From Bacteroidota bacterium (GTDB taxonomy: Bacteria; Bacteroidota; Bacteroidia; Chitinophagales; Chitinophagaceae), in NCBI GenBank assembly GCA_013288745.1, contig JABDBG010000008.1, positions 1-52,697 on the forward strand: 52,697 bases of DNA, in the 5' to 3' direction. Position 1 is the first letter of the stretch. Each line of letters opens with the position of its first letter. The notes beneath the pieces were generated by a model, which saw nothing but the letters and a program-made list of their open reading frames with translations, was not told the DNA's origin and did no database searches. Of this stretch, positions 40,925 to 50,162 are shown piece after piece. The translations under genes and the position numbers were made by a program.

Positions 40925-41000
40925 AATGGTAAATGGTAAATCATAAATGACAAATACAAATCCCTGCTAAAAATTCACCATTTATCATTTACCATTTATC
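40925..41000. repeat. Imperfect inverted repeat of the taaatgg word family
   Basis: aatggtaaatggtaaatcataaatg versus ccatttatcatttaccatttatc. Confidence 0.65.
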
Positions 41001-41074
41001 CTTTCCTTTTATGGAATTATAGAGTAAATTCATCTCATATTTTAGTAATTTGGCAACTCATTTAAAAGTAAGTC

Positions 41075-41323
41075 ATGGCACAGGAAGATTTTGAAGAAGA
41101 ACGGTTAACTAAAAGACAAAAGAACTCGATCCTTATTCGCAGTATCAGCAATTATATCATGGGTACATTAATGATAATTGCGGGATGTTTACTAATGTTT
41201 CCAATAAAATACACAGCTCAGTTTGTTGCATTATATGATCCGTTAATGATAAAATTATTTGCAGTGATCTGTTGGATATATGGAGCATTCAGAATTTACA
41301 GAGGATATAATACCAACATATAA
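41075..41323 (+). CDS. Small two-TM membrane protein
   Basis: 82 aa, two hydrophobic segments, TAATG overlap with the next gene. Confidence 0.7.
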   Translation: MAQEDFEEERLTKRQKNSILIRSISNYIMGTLMIIAGCLLMFPIKYTAQFVALYDPLMIKLFAVICWIYGAFRIYRGYNTNI

Positions 41324-42252
41324 TGAATGATCTTTTGAAGTTCTTTTTGTGCGTTATTGTTTTACTAACCGGTTGTGATCATCCGAAAAATAAACAAACG
41401 GAAACGATCAAAAGCGGCACCATCAACATCAGTGTGGATGAATCTTTTAAACCGGTGATAGATGCTGAAATAGCTGCGTACGAAGATTCTTATCCTGATG
41501 CGCATATCATTGCGCACTACAAACCGGAAGCAGAATGTTTAAAAGATATTTTGCATGATACTGCAACAAGGATGGTGATAGTAACAAGAGGATTAACTGA
41601 TGACGAAGGGCAATTTTTTGAAGATTCGATCGGTTATACCCCTCGCTGGGATAAGGTAGCAACAGATGCCATTGCTGTTATTGTCAATAATAAAAGTACG
41701 GATACTGTTTTTACTTTTGGCCAGTTGAAAAAAATATTAGCAGGGCAGTCGACTAAAAAACAACAAATAATATTTGACGGACTTAGCGCAACCAGCACCG
41801 TCAGGTTCGCGATCGACAGTATTTTAAAAGGAGAAAAATTTGATACCGGCGTTGTAAAAGCAGTGAAAAATAGTCAGGGTGTTTTAGATTATGTTGCGAC
41901 AAATACAGATGCTATTGGATTGGTAGGGATAAGCTGGATCGGTAATCCGGAGGATACGGCACAGGTAGCAATGTTGAAGAAAGTAAAGATGGCTTATATA
42001 AGATGTGATGAATGCTCAGATTCACCTTATGTAAAACCATCGCAGCTGGAAATAGAAACGAGGCGCTACCCATTGGTACGCGGTTTGTATTATATCCTGA
42101 AAGAAAATTATAGCGGCCTGGGATCCGGCTTTATCGATTTTTTACAATTCGAGCGTGGGCAATTGATCTTCAGGCGTGCCTATTTAGGTCCCTCCAAGAT
42201 CGGGTTCCAGATCAGAAACGTTAAGATTAATGAAAATTTAGATACAGATTGA
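41323..42252 (+). CDS. PstS-like phosphate/anion substrate-binding lipoprotein
   Basis: LCVIVLLTGC lipobox; GTINISVDESFKPVIDAEIAAYE, IAVIVNNKSTDTVFTFGQLKKILAG, GLGSGFIDFLQFERGQLIF. Confidence 0.82.
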   Translation: MNDLLKFFLCVIVLLTGCDHPKNKQTETIKSGTINISVDESFKPVIDAEIAAYEDSYPDAHIIAHYKPEAECLKDILHDTATRMVIVTRGLTDDEGQFFEDSIGYTPRWDKVATDAIAVIVNNKSTDTVFTFGQLKKILAGQSTKKQQIIFDGLSATSTVRFAIDSILKGEKFDTGVVKAVKNSQGVLDYVATNTDAIGLVGISWIGNPEDTAQVAMLKKVKMAYIRCDECSDSPYVKPSQLEIETRRYPLVRGLYYILKENYSGLGSGFIDFLQFERGQLIFRRAYLGPSKIGFQIRNVKINENLDTD

Positions 42253-42256
42253 GTTT

Positions 42257-42270
42257 GCTTTCGCGAAAGC
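42257..42270. repeat. Perfect 14-bp palindrome gctttcgcgaaagc
   Basis: Intergenic, between PstS-like and TPR genes. Confidence 0.8.
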
Positions 42271-42315
42271 TGTCTTAAAAATTAATATCATTGCATAAGT
42301 ATAAATAAACAAAAA

Positions 42316-43989
42316 ATGAATAAGATCAAATCGGCCCTACTGTTATGTAGCATATTATGTATCGCTGCAATTGTTAAGGCACAAAGTATCGATGATGGAA
42401 AGAAGCTTTTCTATTATGAAAAGTATATAAGCGCTAAAGACGTTTTTAATAAACTCGTCATTGCTAACCCAAATGATGTGGATGCTGCTTACTGGCTCGG
42501 ACAAGCGGAGCTTCAGTTAAATGACACCGCTTCTGCACAGGCATTATATCAAAAAACATTGATGGCAAATTCTAACAGCGCATTGTTGATTGCAGGGTTG
42601 GGACATATAGAATTATTACAAGGCAAAACTGCTGATGCACACAATCGTTTTGAAACAGCTATCAGTTTAAGTAACAGTAAAAATGCAGCCGTATTAAATG
42701 CTATTGGTTTTGCGAATGTTGAGGCGAAAACCGGAGATGCCGGATATGCAATCGATAAACTGACCTTGGCTACTACGTTAAAGGATGGCGCTAAGAACCC
42801 GGATATATATTGCAATTTGGGGGATGCCTATAAAAAACTGGGTGATGGTGGTTCTGCACAGAAGTCTTACCAGACAGCATTATCAATTCAAAAGAATTAT
42901 GCAAGGGCATCTTATAAAATAGGCAAATTATACCAGACGCAAGGGTTTACGCAGCAAGATATTTTTTTGAAATATTATAATGACGCCATAGCGGAAGATG
43001 CCAATTATTCACCGATATACTATAATTTGTATCAGTATTATTATACTACAGACGTTACAAAATCCGGCAACTACTTAGAGCAATATTTAACGTTAATGGG
43101 TGCAGATGAACCCAACGCTTGTTATTACAGGGCTTCAATGAAATATGCACAAGGCTTATTTAAAGATGCGATCACACAATCTGATAATTGCATCGCAGCC
43201 GCGGGTCCAACACCTTTTCCATCTTTGTACGGTTTAAAAGCGTACGCTTATTTTAGATTAGGTGATTCAACAGATGCGAAGTCTTCTTTCGAATTATATT
43301 TTGCTAAACAAATTCCGGGTAAGATCGGTTCTACCGATTATGTTACCTACGCAAGGGTTTTGTTGAAATTAGGTGCTGCGGATACTGCATTAGCAACAAC
43401 CTCTATCAATAAAGGATTAGCATTGGATTCTTTAGAAGCAGATAAAGTAACGCATTTAAGATCGATAGCTACTGATTACGAAACCAGCAAAGATTTTAAA
43501 GGAGCGAGCGATTATTATAGTAAGATCGTAGCAGTAAAAGCAAATCCAACAAAAACAGATCTGTATAATGCCGGCTATAGTTATTTTAGAGCAGGCGCTT
43601 ACAAAAATGCGGTACAGGCATTTACTATCTATACACAAAAATTTCCGGATGATGCTTTTGGATTTTATATGATGGGCAAATCTTATTGGGGTATCGATTC
43701 AACCATGCAAAAAGGTTTAGCAAATCCGTCTTTCCAAAAAGCGATAGATGTAGGTTTGGCCGATACGGTGAAATACAAGCAACAGCTGATCGGCAGTTAC
43801 AAATATTTTGTTCCTTATTATGTAAATGTTAAGCGTGATAAACAGATGGCGCTTGATTACTGCGATAAAATATTGGCCCTGGATCCTACTGATGCTCAGG
43901 CTTTATCAAATAAAGAAGTGATCAGCAAACTTAATTTAAAACCTGCAGCGGCTAAAAAAACGCCTCCTAGTTCAGGAAATACACAGTAA
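42316..43989 (+). CDS. Secreted tetratricopeptide-repeat protein
   Basis: Signal peptide plus TPR units throughout (e.g. AAYWLGQAELQLNDTASAQALYQKTL). Confidence 0.9.
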   Translation: MNKIKSALLLCSILCIAAIVKAQSIDDGKKLFYYEKYISAKDVFNKLVIANPNDVDAAYWLGQAELQLNDTASAQALYQKTLMANSNSALLIAGLGHIELLQGKTADAHNRFETAISLSNSKNAAVLNAIGFANVEAKTGDAGYAIDKLTLATTLKDGAKNPDIYCNLGDAYKKLGDGGSAQKSYQTALSIQKNYARASYKIGKLYQTQGFTQQDIFLKYYNDAIAEDANYSPIYYNLYQYYYTTDVTKSGNYLEQYLTLMGADEPNACYYRASMKYAQGLFKDAITQSDNCIAAAGPTPFPSLYGLKAYAYFRLGDSTDAKSSFELYFAKQIPGKIGSTDYVTYARVLLKLGAADTALATTSINKGLALDSLEADKVTHLRSIATDYETSKDFKGASDYYSKIVAVKANPTKTDLYNAGYSYFRAGAYKNAVQAFTIYTQKFPDDAFGFYMMGKSYWGIDSTMQKGLANPSFQKAIDVGLADTVKYKQQLIGSYKYFVPYYVNVKRDKQMALDYCDKILALDPTDAQALSNKEVISKLNLKPAAAKKTPPSSGNTQ

Positions 43990-44089
43990 GAAATATAGCA
44001 AAAAGATAATATGATTACATCCTTGTTTGGAGCATCCGGACAGGGATTTTTTCTTTCAAAACATAGATTTTTTTTTGATCCCTTTGTCG

Positions 44090-44097
44090 TATTTTTG
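44090..44097 (+). promoter_or_regulatory. -7 box TATTTTTG upstream of the nuo operon
   Basis: Matches TAnnTTTG, 27 nt upstream of nuoA ATG; -33 is T-rich but not TTTG at ideal spacing. Confidence 0.45.
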
Positions 44098-44123
44098 TCA
44101 TTCAATTCTGAATAATAGCAATT

Positions 44124-44519
44124 ATGGGTCTTTTTTTCCTTCAGGTTTCTTCTATAAATAGTTCTGCGAATTACCTGCCAATCGGCATCCAGTTGATTTT
44201 TGCCATTGGTTTTATTGGAACAATGATGGGACTTACACATTGGTTTGGCCCAAAAAGAAATACAGCTGAAAAGCTACAAAATTTTGAAAGCGGTATTGAA
44301 ATAAAAGGGAATGCCCGTCAGCCAATGGCTATTAAATATTTTTTGGTAGCCATTCTGTTTGTGTTGTTCGATGTGGAAGTTATTTTCTTTTATCCTTACG
44401 CAATAAATTTTCGCGGATTAGGCTGGCACGGGTTTTTGGCGGTGATTATGTTTGTAGCTTTATTCCTTGCAGGCTTTATATACATCCTTAAAAAAGGTGC
44501 ATTGGACTGGGAAGATTAA
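44124..44519 (+). CDS. nuoA: NADH-quinone oxidoreductase subunit A
   Basis: FESGIEIKGNARQPMAIKYFLVAILFVLFDVEVIFFYPYA. Confidence 0.96.
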   Translation: MGLFFLQVSSINSSANYLPIGIQLIFAIGFIGTMMGLTHWFGPKRNTAEKLQNFESGIEIKGNARQPMAIKYFLVAILFVLFDVEVIFFYPYAINFRGLGWHGFLAVIMFVALFLAGFIYILKKGALDWED

Positions 44520-44557
44520 GACTAAGAATTTTAACTATAGCATTCAAAATATAAGAT

Positions 44558-45121
44558 ATGTCTCGTCCGGTACGATTTAATAATAAAGTTAAGATGGTTG
44601 AAGCTCCTGCGAGCTTCATGGGAGATGGGTTTATGGCAACCTCACTTGAAAAAGTAGTTGGGTTAGCAAGAAAAAATTCTATCTGGCCACTACCATTTGC
44701 AACATCTTGTTGCGGTATTGAGTTCATGGCTACAGCAGCCAGTCATTATGATATCGCAAGATTTGGTGCAGAACGCATGAGTTTCTCTCCGCGCCAGTGC
44801 GATCTTTTAATGGTAATGGGTACTATTTCTAAAAAAATGGGGCCAGTTTTAAAACAGGTTTATTTACAAATGGCAGAGCCACGATGGGTTTTATCAGTAG
44901 GCGCCTGTGCTTGCAGTGGTGGTATATTTGATTCATACTCCGTTCTACAAGGGATCGATCAGATCATCCCGGTAGATGTATACGTGCCTGGTTGTCCGCC
45001 AAGACCCGAAGCTATTTTAGATGGCTTTATGAAAATTCAGGAACTGGTAGGAAACGAAAGTTTGAGAAGAAGAACAGGAGAGAAATACAAGGATATGCTC
45101 GCTGAATACGGTATTCAATAA
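44558..45121 (+). CDS. nuoB: NADH-quinone oxidoreductase subunit B
   Basis: [36 protein letters not shown]. Confidence 0.97.
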   Translation: MSRPVRFNNKVKMVEAPASFMGDGFMATSLEKVVGLARKNSIWPLPFATSCCGIEFMATAASHYDIARFGAERMSFSPRQCDLLMVMGTISKKMGPVLKQVYLQMAEPRWVLSVGACACSGGIFDSYSVLQGIDQIIPVDVYVPGCPPRPEAILDGFMKIQELVGNESLRRRTGEKYKDMLAEYGIQ

Positions 45122-45126
45122 TGATA

Positions 45127-45184
45127 AATTGATGCATGATTAAATTGTTGTTTTGCAAATCAACAATTGATCAATCAAACAATT
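45127..45184. repeat. Imperfect inverted repeat between nuoB and nuoC
   Basis: aattgatgcatgattaaattgttg / caacaattgatcaatcaaacaatt. Confidence 0.55.
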
Positions 45185-45194
45185 AAACAATATA

Positions 45195-45698
45195 ATGAGC
45201 TTAACGAACGAAATAATTAAACAAAGGCTGGTAGAAAAATTTGGCGATCAACTAACGGATTGGGTTGAGCCATATGGCATGCTGACTTTTACCGCGCCGA
45301 AGGATCAGAATTTAAAAGTGTTACAATTTTTATTTGATGATGCTGAATTACGTTTTCAATTTTTGACTGATCTGCAAGCTGTTCATTATCCTGCAAAAAA
45401 AGGAGAAGAATTAGCAGTTGTATATCATTTGCATAATTTGGTTGATAATGTCCGCATCCGCTTTAAAGTGTTTGCAGATGTTACAAAGCCTGATGTATTT
45501 AGCGCAACGGCTATATATCAATCAGCCAACTGGATGGAAAGAGAAACCTATGATTTTTTTGGAGTAAATTTCGTAGGTCACCCAAATTTGATAAGGGTTT
45601 TAAATGTTGATGAGATGGATTATTTTCCGATGAGAAAAGAATTTCCGATGGAAGAGCAGACAAGAGTTGATAAGGATGATGCAATGTTTGGAAGATAG
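45195..45698 (+). CDS. nuoC: NADH-quinone oxidoreductase subunit C
   Basis: ERETYDFFGVNFVGHPNLIRVL, YFPMRKEFPM. Confidence 0.95.
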   Translation: MSLTNEIIKQRLVEKFGDQLTDWVEPYGMLTFTAPKDQNLKVLQFLFDDAELRFQFLTDLQAVHYPAKKGEELAVVYHLHNLVDNVRIRFKVFADVTKPDVFSATAIYQSANWMERETYDFFGVNFVGHPNLIRVLNVDEMDYFPMRKEFPMEEQTRVDKDDAMFGR

Positions 45699-45724
45699 AT
45701 CAGCAATGGTATAAACGCTGTGAG

Positions 45725-45742
45725 CCCCGAAAGCTTTCGGGG
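45725..45742. repeat. Perfect 18-bp palindrome ccccgaaagctttcgggg between nuoC and nuoD
   Basis: Direct reading. Confidence 0.9.
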
Positions 45743-45787
45743 ACGATGATGAATAACGAACAAAAGTTGGTAACAAAAAAATAAGCA

Positions 45788-47014
45788 ATGCAGTCAACTG
45801 AACACATAGTATTACCAGAAGGTTCTTTAGAAAAACTAACTACTACACTAAACCTTGGTCCAACGCACCCTGCCACGCATGGTGTGTTCCAGAATATTCT
45901 GGAAATGGATGGCGAGCGTATTCAGAAAGCTACTTCAACAGTAGGGTATATTCACAGAGCATTTGAAAAGATTGCGGAAAGAAGACCCTTATATCAAATT
46001 ACTCCTTTAACAGACAGGCTAAATTATTGTTCATCTCCGATCAACAATATGGGATGGCATTTAACCTGCGAAAAATTACTCGGTGTTGAAACACCGAAGA
46101 GAGTTGATTACCTACGTATTATTATAATGGAGTTGGCAAGAATTAGCGATCACCTGATCTGTAATTCTATTGTGGGTGTGGATAGTGGTGCGTTCTCCGG
46201 ATTTTTATATTTAATGCAATACCGTGAATTGATCTATGAGATCTATGAAGAAGTTTGTGGTTCACGTTTAACAACTAACATCGGCCGTATCGGAGGCTTT
46301 GAAAGAAACTTTACCAACACTGCATTTGAAAAATTAGAAAAATTCTTAAAAGAATATCCTGTTCAGTTAAAAGAATTCGAGAACCTGTTTTTGCGTAACC
46401 GTATTTTTATGGGACGTACAATTGGTTGTGGTCCGATAAGTGCTGAACGCGCATTAAACTACGGCTTTACCGGTCCGAATTTAAGAGCAGCAGGTGTTGA
46501 TTATGATGTACGTGTACACACACCGTATAGCAGTTACCAGGATTTTGAATTTACTGTTCCAGTGGGATCAACGGGTGATTGCTACGATCGTTTCTTGGTA
46601 CGTAACGAAGAGATGTGGCAGAGCTTAAGTATTATCAACCAGGCATACAAAAAAGTACAGGAATTTAAAGGTACGGAGGCGGATATATTCCATGCAGATG
46701 TTCCTGCTTATTATTTACCTGAGAAGAAAGATGTGTACACGAAAATGGAAGCATTGATCTATCACTTTAAAATAATAATGGGTGAAACAGAAATTCCTGC
46801 CGGTGAAGTATACAGCTCTGTTGAAGGTGCTAACGGTGAGTTAGGTTTTTATTTGATCAGTGATGGTGGAAGAACACCTTACAGACTGCATTTCCGCAGG
46901 CCATGTTTTATTTATTACCAGGCATATCCTGAAATTACAAAAGGAAGTATGTTGAGCGATGCGATCATTACGATGAGTAGCTTGAATTTGATCGCGGGAG
47001 AACTGGATGCGTAA
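45788..47014 (+). CDS. nuoD: NADH-quinone oxidoreductase subunit D
   Basis: NLGPTHPATHGVFQNILEMDGE, GYIHRAFEKIAE, TIGCGPISAERALNYGFTGPNLRA. Confidence 0.97.
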   Translation: MQSTEHIVLPEGSLEKLTTTLNLGPTHPATHGVFQNILEMDGERIQKATSTVGYIHRAFEKIAERRPLYQITPLTDRLNYCSSPINNMGWHLTCEKLLGVETPKRVDYLRIIIMELARISDHLICNSIVGVDSGAFSGFLYLMQYRELIYEIYEEVCGSRLTTNIGRIGGFERNFTNTAFEKLEKFLKEYPVQLKEFENLFLRNRIFMGRTIGCGPISAERALNYGFTGPNLRAAGVDYDVRVHTPYSSYQDFEFTVPVGSTGDCYDRFLVRNEEMWQSLSIINQAYKKVQEFKGTEADIFHADVPAYYLPEKKDVYTKMEALIYHFKIIMGETEIPAGEVYSSVEGANGELGFYLISDGGRTPYRLHFRRPCFIYYQAYPEITKGSMLSDAIITMSSLNLIAGELDA

Positions 47015-47047
47015 TACAAAGAAGAATTGTTTAATTGATATATTGTT

Positions 47048-47539
47048 ATGATTACATTTTCGCAGGAAAAATTAGCTAAGGTTGCAGAACTCATTTCGCA
47101 TTATCCGCAAGGAAGGCAGAAAAGTGCTTTGCTGCCTGTACTACATTTGGCACAAGATGAATTTGGTGGCTGGTTAGATACGCCTGTAATGGATTATGTA
47201 GCTGGCTTGTTAAACATCGAACCAATTGAAGTATATGAAGTAGCCAGCTTTTATAGTATGTACAATTTAAAACCTGTCGGAAAATTCATGTTTGAAGTTT
47301 GTCAGACTGGCCCTTGTATGTTAAATGGCAGCGATAATATTATTGATTATATCAAACAAAAACTAAACATCAAAGTTGGTGAAACAACGGCTGATGGAAT
47401 GTTTACTTTAAAGACCGTTGAATGTTTAGGCGCCTGCGGCTATGCACCAATGATGCAGTTGGGTAAAAATTATCGTGAACATCTTACCAAAGAAAAAGTA
47501 GATGCGATAATTGAAGAGTGCAGAGCGAAAGCTAATTAA
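47048..47539 (+). CDS. nuoE: NADH-quinone oxidoreductase subunit E
   Basis: VASFYSMYNLKPVGK, VCQTGPCMLNG, VECLGACGYAPMMQ. Confidence 0.96.
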   Translation: MITFSQEKLAKVAELISHYPQGRQKSALLPVLHLAQDEFGGWLDTPVMDYVAGLLNIEPIEVYEVASFYSMYNLKPVGKFMFEVCQTGPCMLNGSDNIIDYIKQKLNIKVGETTADGMFTLKTVECLGACGYAPMMQLGKNYREHLTKEKVDAIIEECRAKAN

Positions 47540-47563
47540 ATCAGAAAGATTACATTTTAATAA

Positions 47564-48928
47564 ATGGGAAGAAAATTATTACTAGAAAAAGCACATGTTG
47601 AAGGTATTCGTACCTACGAAGTATACCGTCGTGAAGGTGGTTACCGTAGTGTAGAGAAAGCCCTGAAAATGGCTCCTGCAGATATTGTAGAAGAAGTAAA
47701 GAAAAGCGGACTCCGCGGTCGTGGTGGTGCCGGTTTTCCTACGGGAATGAAATGGAGCTTTATCGCTAAGCCCGAAGGTATTCCGCGTCACCTGGTTTGT
47801 AATGCAGATGAAAGCGAGCCTGGAACTTTTAAGGATAGGTACCTGATGGAATTCATTCCGCATTTATTGATCGAAGGAATGATCGTCTCTTCGTTCGCGT
47901 TAGGTAGTAATGCGAGCTATATCTATATCCGTGGTGAATATGCGTGGGTAGCAGAAATTTTAGAAAATGCGATTGCCGAAGCCAGACAAAACGGTTGGTT
48001 AGGAAAAAATATACAAGGTTCTGGGTTTGATTGTGAAATGTATGTACATCGTGGCGCAGGTGCTTATATCTGTGGTGAAGAAACAGCCTTGATCGAAAGC
48101 TTAGAAGGTAAAAGAGGTAACCCAAGAATTAAACCTCCATTTCCGGCGATCAAAGGCGCATGGGAAAGGCCAACGGTGGTTAATAATGTTGAAACATTAG
48201 CAGCAGTTGTTCCTATCATGAATATTGGTGGTGAAGAATATGCTAAGATCGGCGTTGGAAAAAGTACCGGGACCAAATTAATTTCTGCTTGTGGAAATAT
48301 TAATAAACCGGGTATCTACGAAATCGATATGACCATCTCTGTGGAAGAATTTATTTTCAGTGAGGAATATTGTGGTGGCATACCCAATGGTAAAAAATTA
48401 AAAGCTTGTATTCCGGGCGGGTCATCCGTTCCTATCTTACCCCAAAATCTTTTGTTGACAACGGCAAAAGGTGAAAAGCGTATGATGAACTACGAGAGCT
48501 TAAGTGATGGCGGTTTTGCAACAGGTTCAATGATGGGTAGCGGTGGATTTATTGTGTTGGACGAAGACCAATGTGTTGTTCGTCATACCATGACATTAGC
48601 GCGTTTCTACCACCATGAAAGTTGCGGACAATGTTCTCCATGCCGCGAAGGAACGGGCTGGATGGAAAGGGTTTTAAAAAATATTGAAACAGGAAAAGGC
48701 AAAATGAGTGATATCGATCTGCTTTGGGATATACAACGCAAGATCGAAGGAAATACTATTTGTCCGCTGGGTGATGCAGCAGCATGGCCAATTGCAGCGG
48801 CGATCAGGCATTTCCGCGATGAATTCGAATGGCATATCAAAAATCCTGAAGAAGCACAAAGAAGAAATTACGGGCTAGCGCATTATGCTGATCCGATCCA
48901 TGTTCCAACACCACCAGTAACAGCGTAA
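47564..48928 (+). CDS. nuoF: NADH-quinone oxidoreductase subunit F
   Basis: GLRGRGGAGFPTGMKWSF, CNADESEPGTFKDR, GAGAYICGEETALIESLEG, ESCGQCSPCREGTGWM. Confidence 0.98.
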   Translation: MGRKLLLEKAHVEGIRTYEVYRREGGYRSVEKALKMAPADIVEEVKKSGLRGRGGAGFPTGMKWSFIAKPEGIPRHLVCNADESEPGTFKDRYLMEFIPHLLIEGMIVSSFALGSNASYIYIRGEYAWVAEILENAIAEARQNGWLGKNIQGSGFDCEMYVHRGAGAYICGEETALIESLEGKRGNPRIKPPFPAIKGAWERPTVVNNVETLAAVVPIMNIGGEEYAKIGVGKSTGTKLISACGNINKPGIYEIDMTISVEEFIFSEEYCGGIPNGKKLKACIPGGSSVPILPQNLLLTTAKGEKRMMNYESLSDGGFATGSMMGSGGFIVLDEDQCVVRHTMTLARFYHHESCGQCSPCREGTGWMERVLKNIETGKGKMSDIDLLWDIQRKIEGNTICPLGDAAAWPIAAAIRHFRDEFEWHIKNPEEAQRRNYGLAHYADPIHVPTPPVTA

Positions 48929-48951
48929 GCAAAAAAGAACATATTAATAAT

Positions 48952-50070
48952 ATGGCAGACGAAGTAAAAGCACCACCGGCAAATTTTAAAGTAACCATCG
49001 ATAATATAACCATCGAAGTTGCTCCGGGCACTACTATATTAACTGCGGCAAGAGAAATTGGCGGTGACGTTACACCTCCTGCAATGTGCTTCTATAGCAA
49101 GTTACAGGGCAGCGGTGGTAAATGCCGTACCTGCCTTGTTGAAGTGGCTGCAGGTTCAACTGCTGATCCAAGGCCAATGCCTAAATTGGTAGCAAGTTGC
49201 CGAACAACTGTTATGGATGGCATGATCGTAAAAAATATCACGAGCGATAAAGTAAAAGATGCAAGAGCAGGTGTGGTAGAATTTTTATTATTGAATCATC
49301 CGTTGGATTGTCCGATTTGTGACCAGGCAGGTGAATGTCATTTGCAGGATCTTGGCTACGAACATGGTAAAGAAGGTACACGCTACGAATTTCCAAGAAG
49401 AACATTTGAAAAAGAAGATATCGGTCCTTACATACAATTGCACATGACGCGTTGCATTCTTTGCTACCGTTGTACGTATGTGGCGGATCAATTAACTGAT
49501 AAACGTGTGCATGGTATTTTGGATAGAGGTGAGCACGCAGAAATCTCAACTTATATTTCTAAAGCGATCGAGAACGACTTCAGCGGTAATATGATCGATG
49601 TTTGTCCTGTTGGCGCTTTAACAGATAAAACTTTCCGTTTCAAAAACCGTGTTTGGTTCACTAAGCCGGTAGATGCACATCGCAATTGCGAAAATCCAAA
49701 ATGTTGTGGCAAAACAACTTTATGGTTACGCGGCGAAGAAGTATTTCGCGTAACAGCAAGAAAAGATCAATGGGGCGAAGTACAAAGCTTTGATGGCAAA
49801 CCGGGGTGGATCTGTAACACCTGCCGCTTTGATAAAAAAGAAACGAAAGACTGGACAATAGAAGGACCGACATTAATCAACCGTCATTCTGTAATTGCGC
49901 AAGGACATTATGTTGGTGTAATTAAACCAAAAGAGACGCTCCAGGAAGTAATGGGTGGCAGAGAGCCTCTGTTATTAATGGATATTCATGATGTAAGTGA
50001 AGTAAATAAATTAAATATCGATCTGAGTAAGATACAAGGTCCTGCGCATAGCAACGACTTTAATAAATAA
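48952..50070 (+). CDS. nuoG: NADH-quinone oxidoreductase subunit G, short form (Fe-S domains only)
   Basis: 2Fe-2S motif GKCRTCLVEV, HPLDCPICDQAGECHLQD, CILCYRC, CPVGALTDK; only 372 aa. Confidence 0.93.
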   Translation: MADEVKAPPANFKVTIDNITIEVAPGTTILTAAREIGGDVTPPAMCFYSKLQGSGGKCRTCLVEVAAGSTADPRPMPKLVASCRTTVMDGMIVKNITSDKVKDARAGVVEFLLLNHPLDCPICDQAGECHLQDLGYEHGKEGTRYEFPRRTFEKEDIGPYIQLHMTRCILCYRCTYVADQLTDKRVHGILDRGEHAEISTYISKAIENDFSGNMIDVCPVGALTDKTFRFKNRVWFTKPVDAHRNCENPKCCGKTTLWLRGEEVFRVTARKDQWGEVQSFDGKPGWICNTCRFDKKETKDWTIEGPTLINRHSVIAQGHYVGVIKPKETLQEVMGGREPLLLMDIHDVSEVNKLNIDLSKIQGPAHSNDFNK

Positions 50071-50162
50071 GTGAAAAGTCAAAACCCATAAGTTGAAGAG
50101 AAATAACTTTTTGGTTTTTCACTTTTGAATTTTGACTTTATAAAAGGAACAATAAATTAATT

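Noticed and set aside
44074-44089. TTTG 12 nt upstream of the nuoA TATTTTTG box as a -33 element
   Set aside because: Spacing is too short for the TTTG-N19/20-TAnnTTTG pattern; only the -7 box is reported.
47582-48125. Minus-strand ORFs antisense to nuoF
   Set aside because: Opposite a strongly supported gene; typical shadow ORFs.
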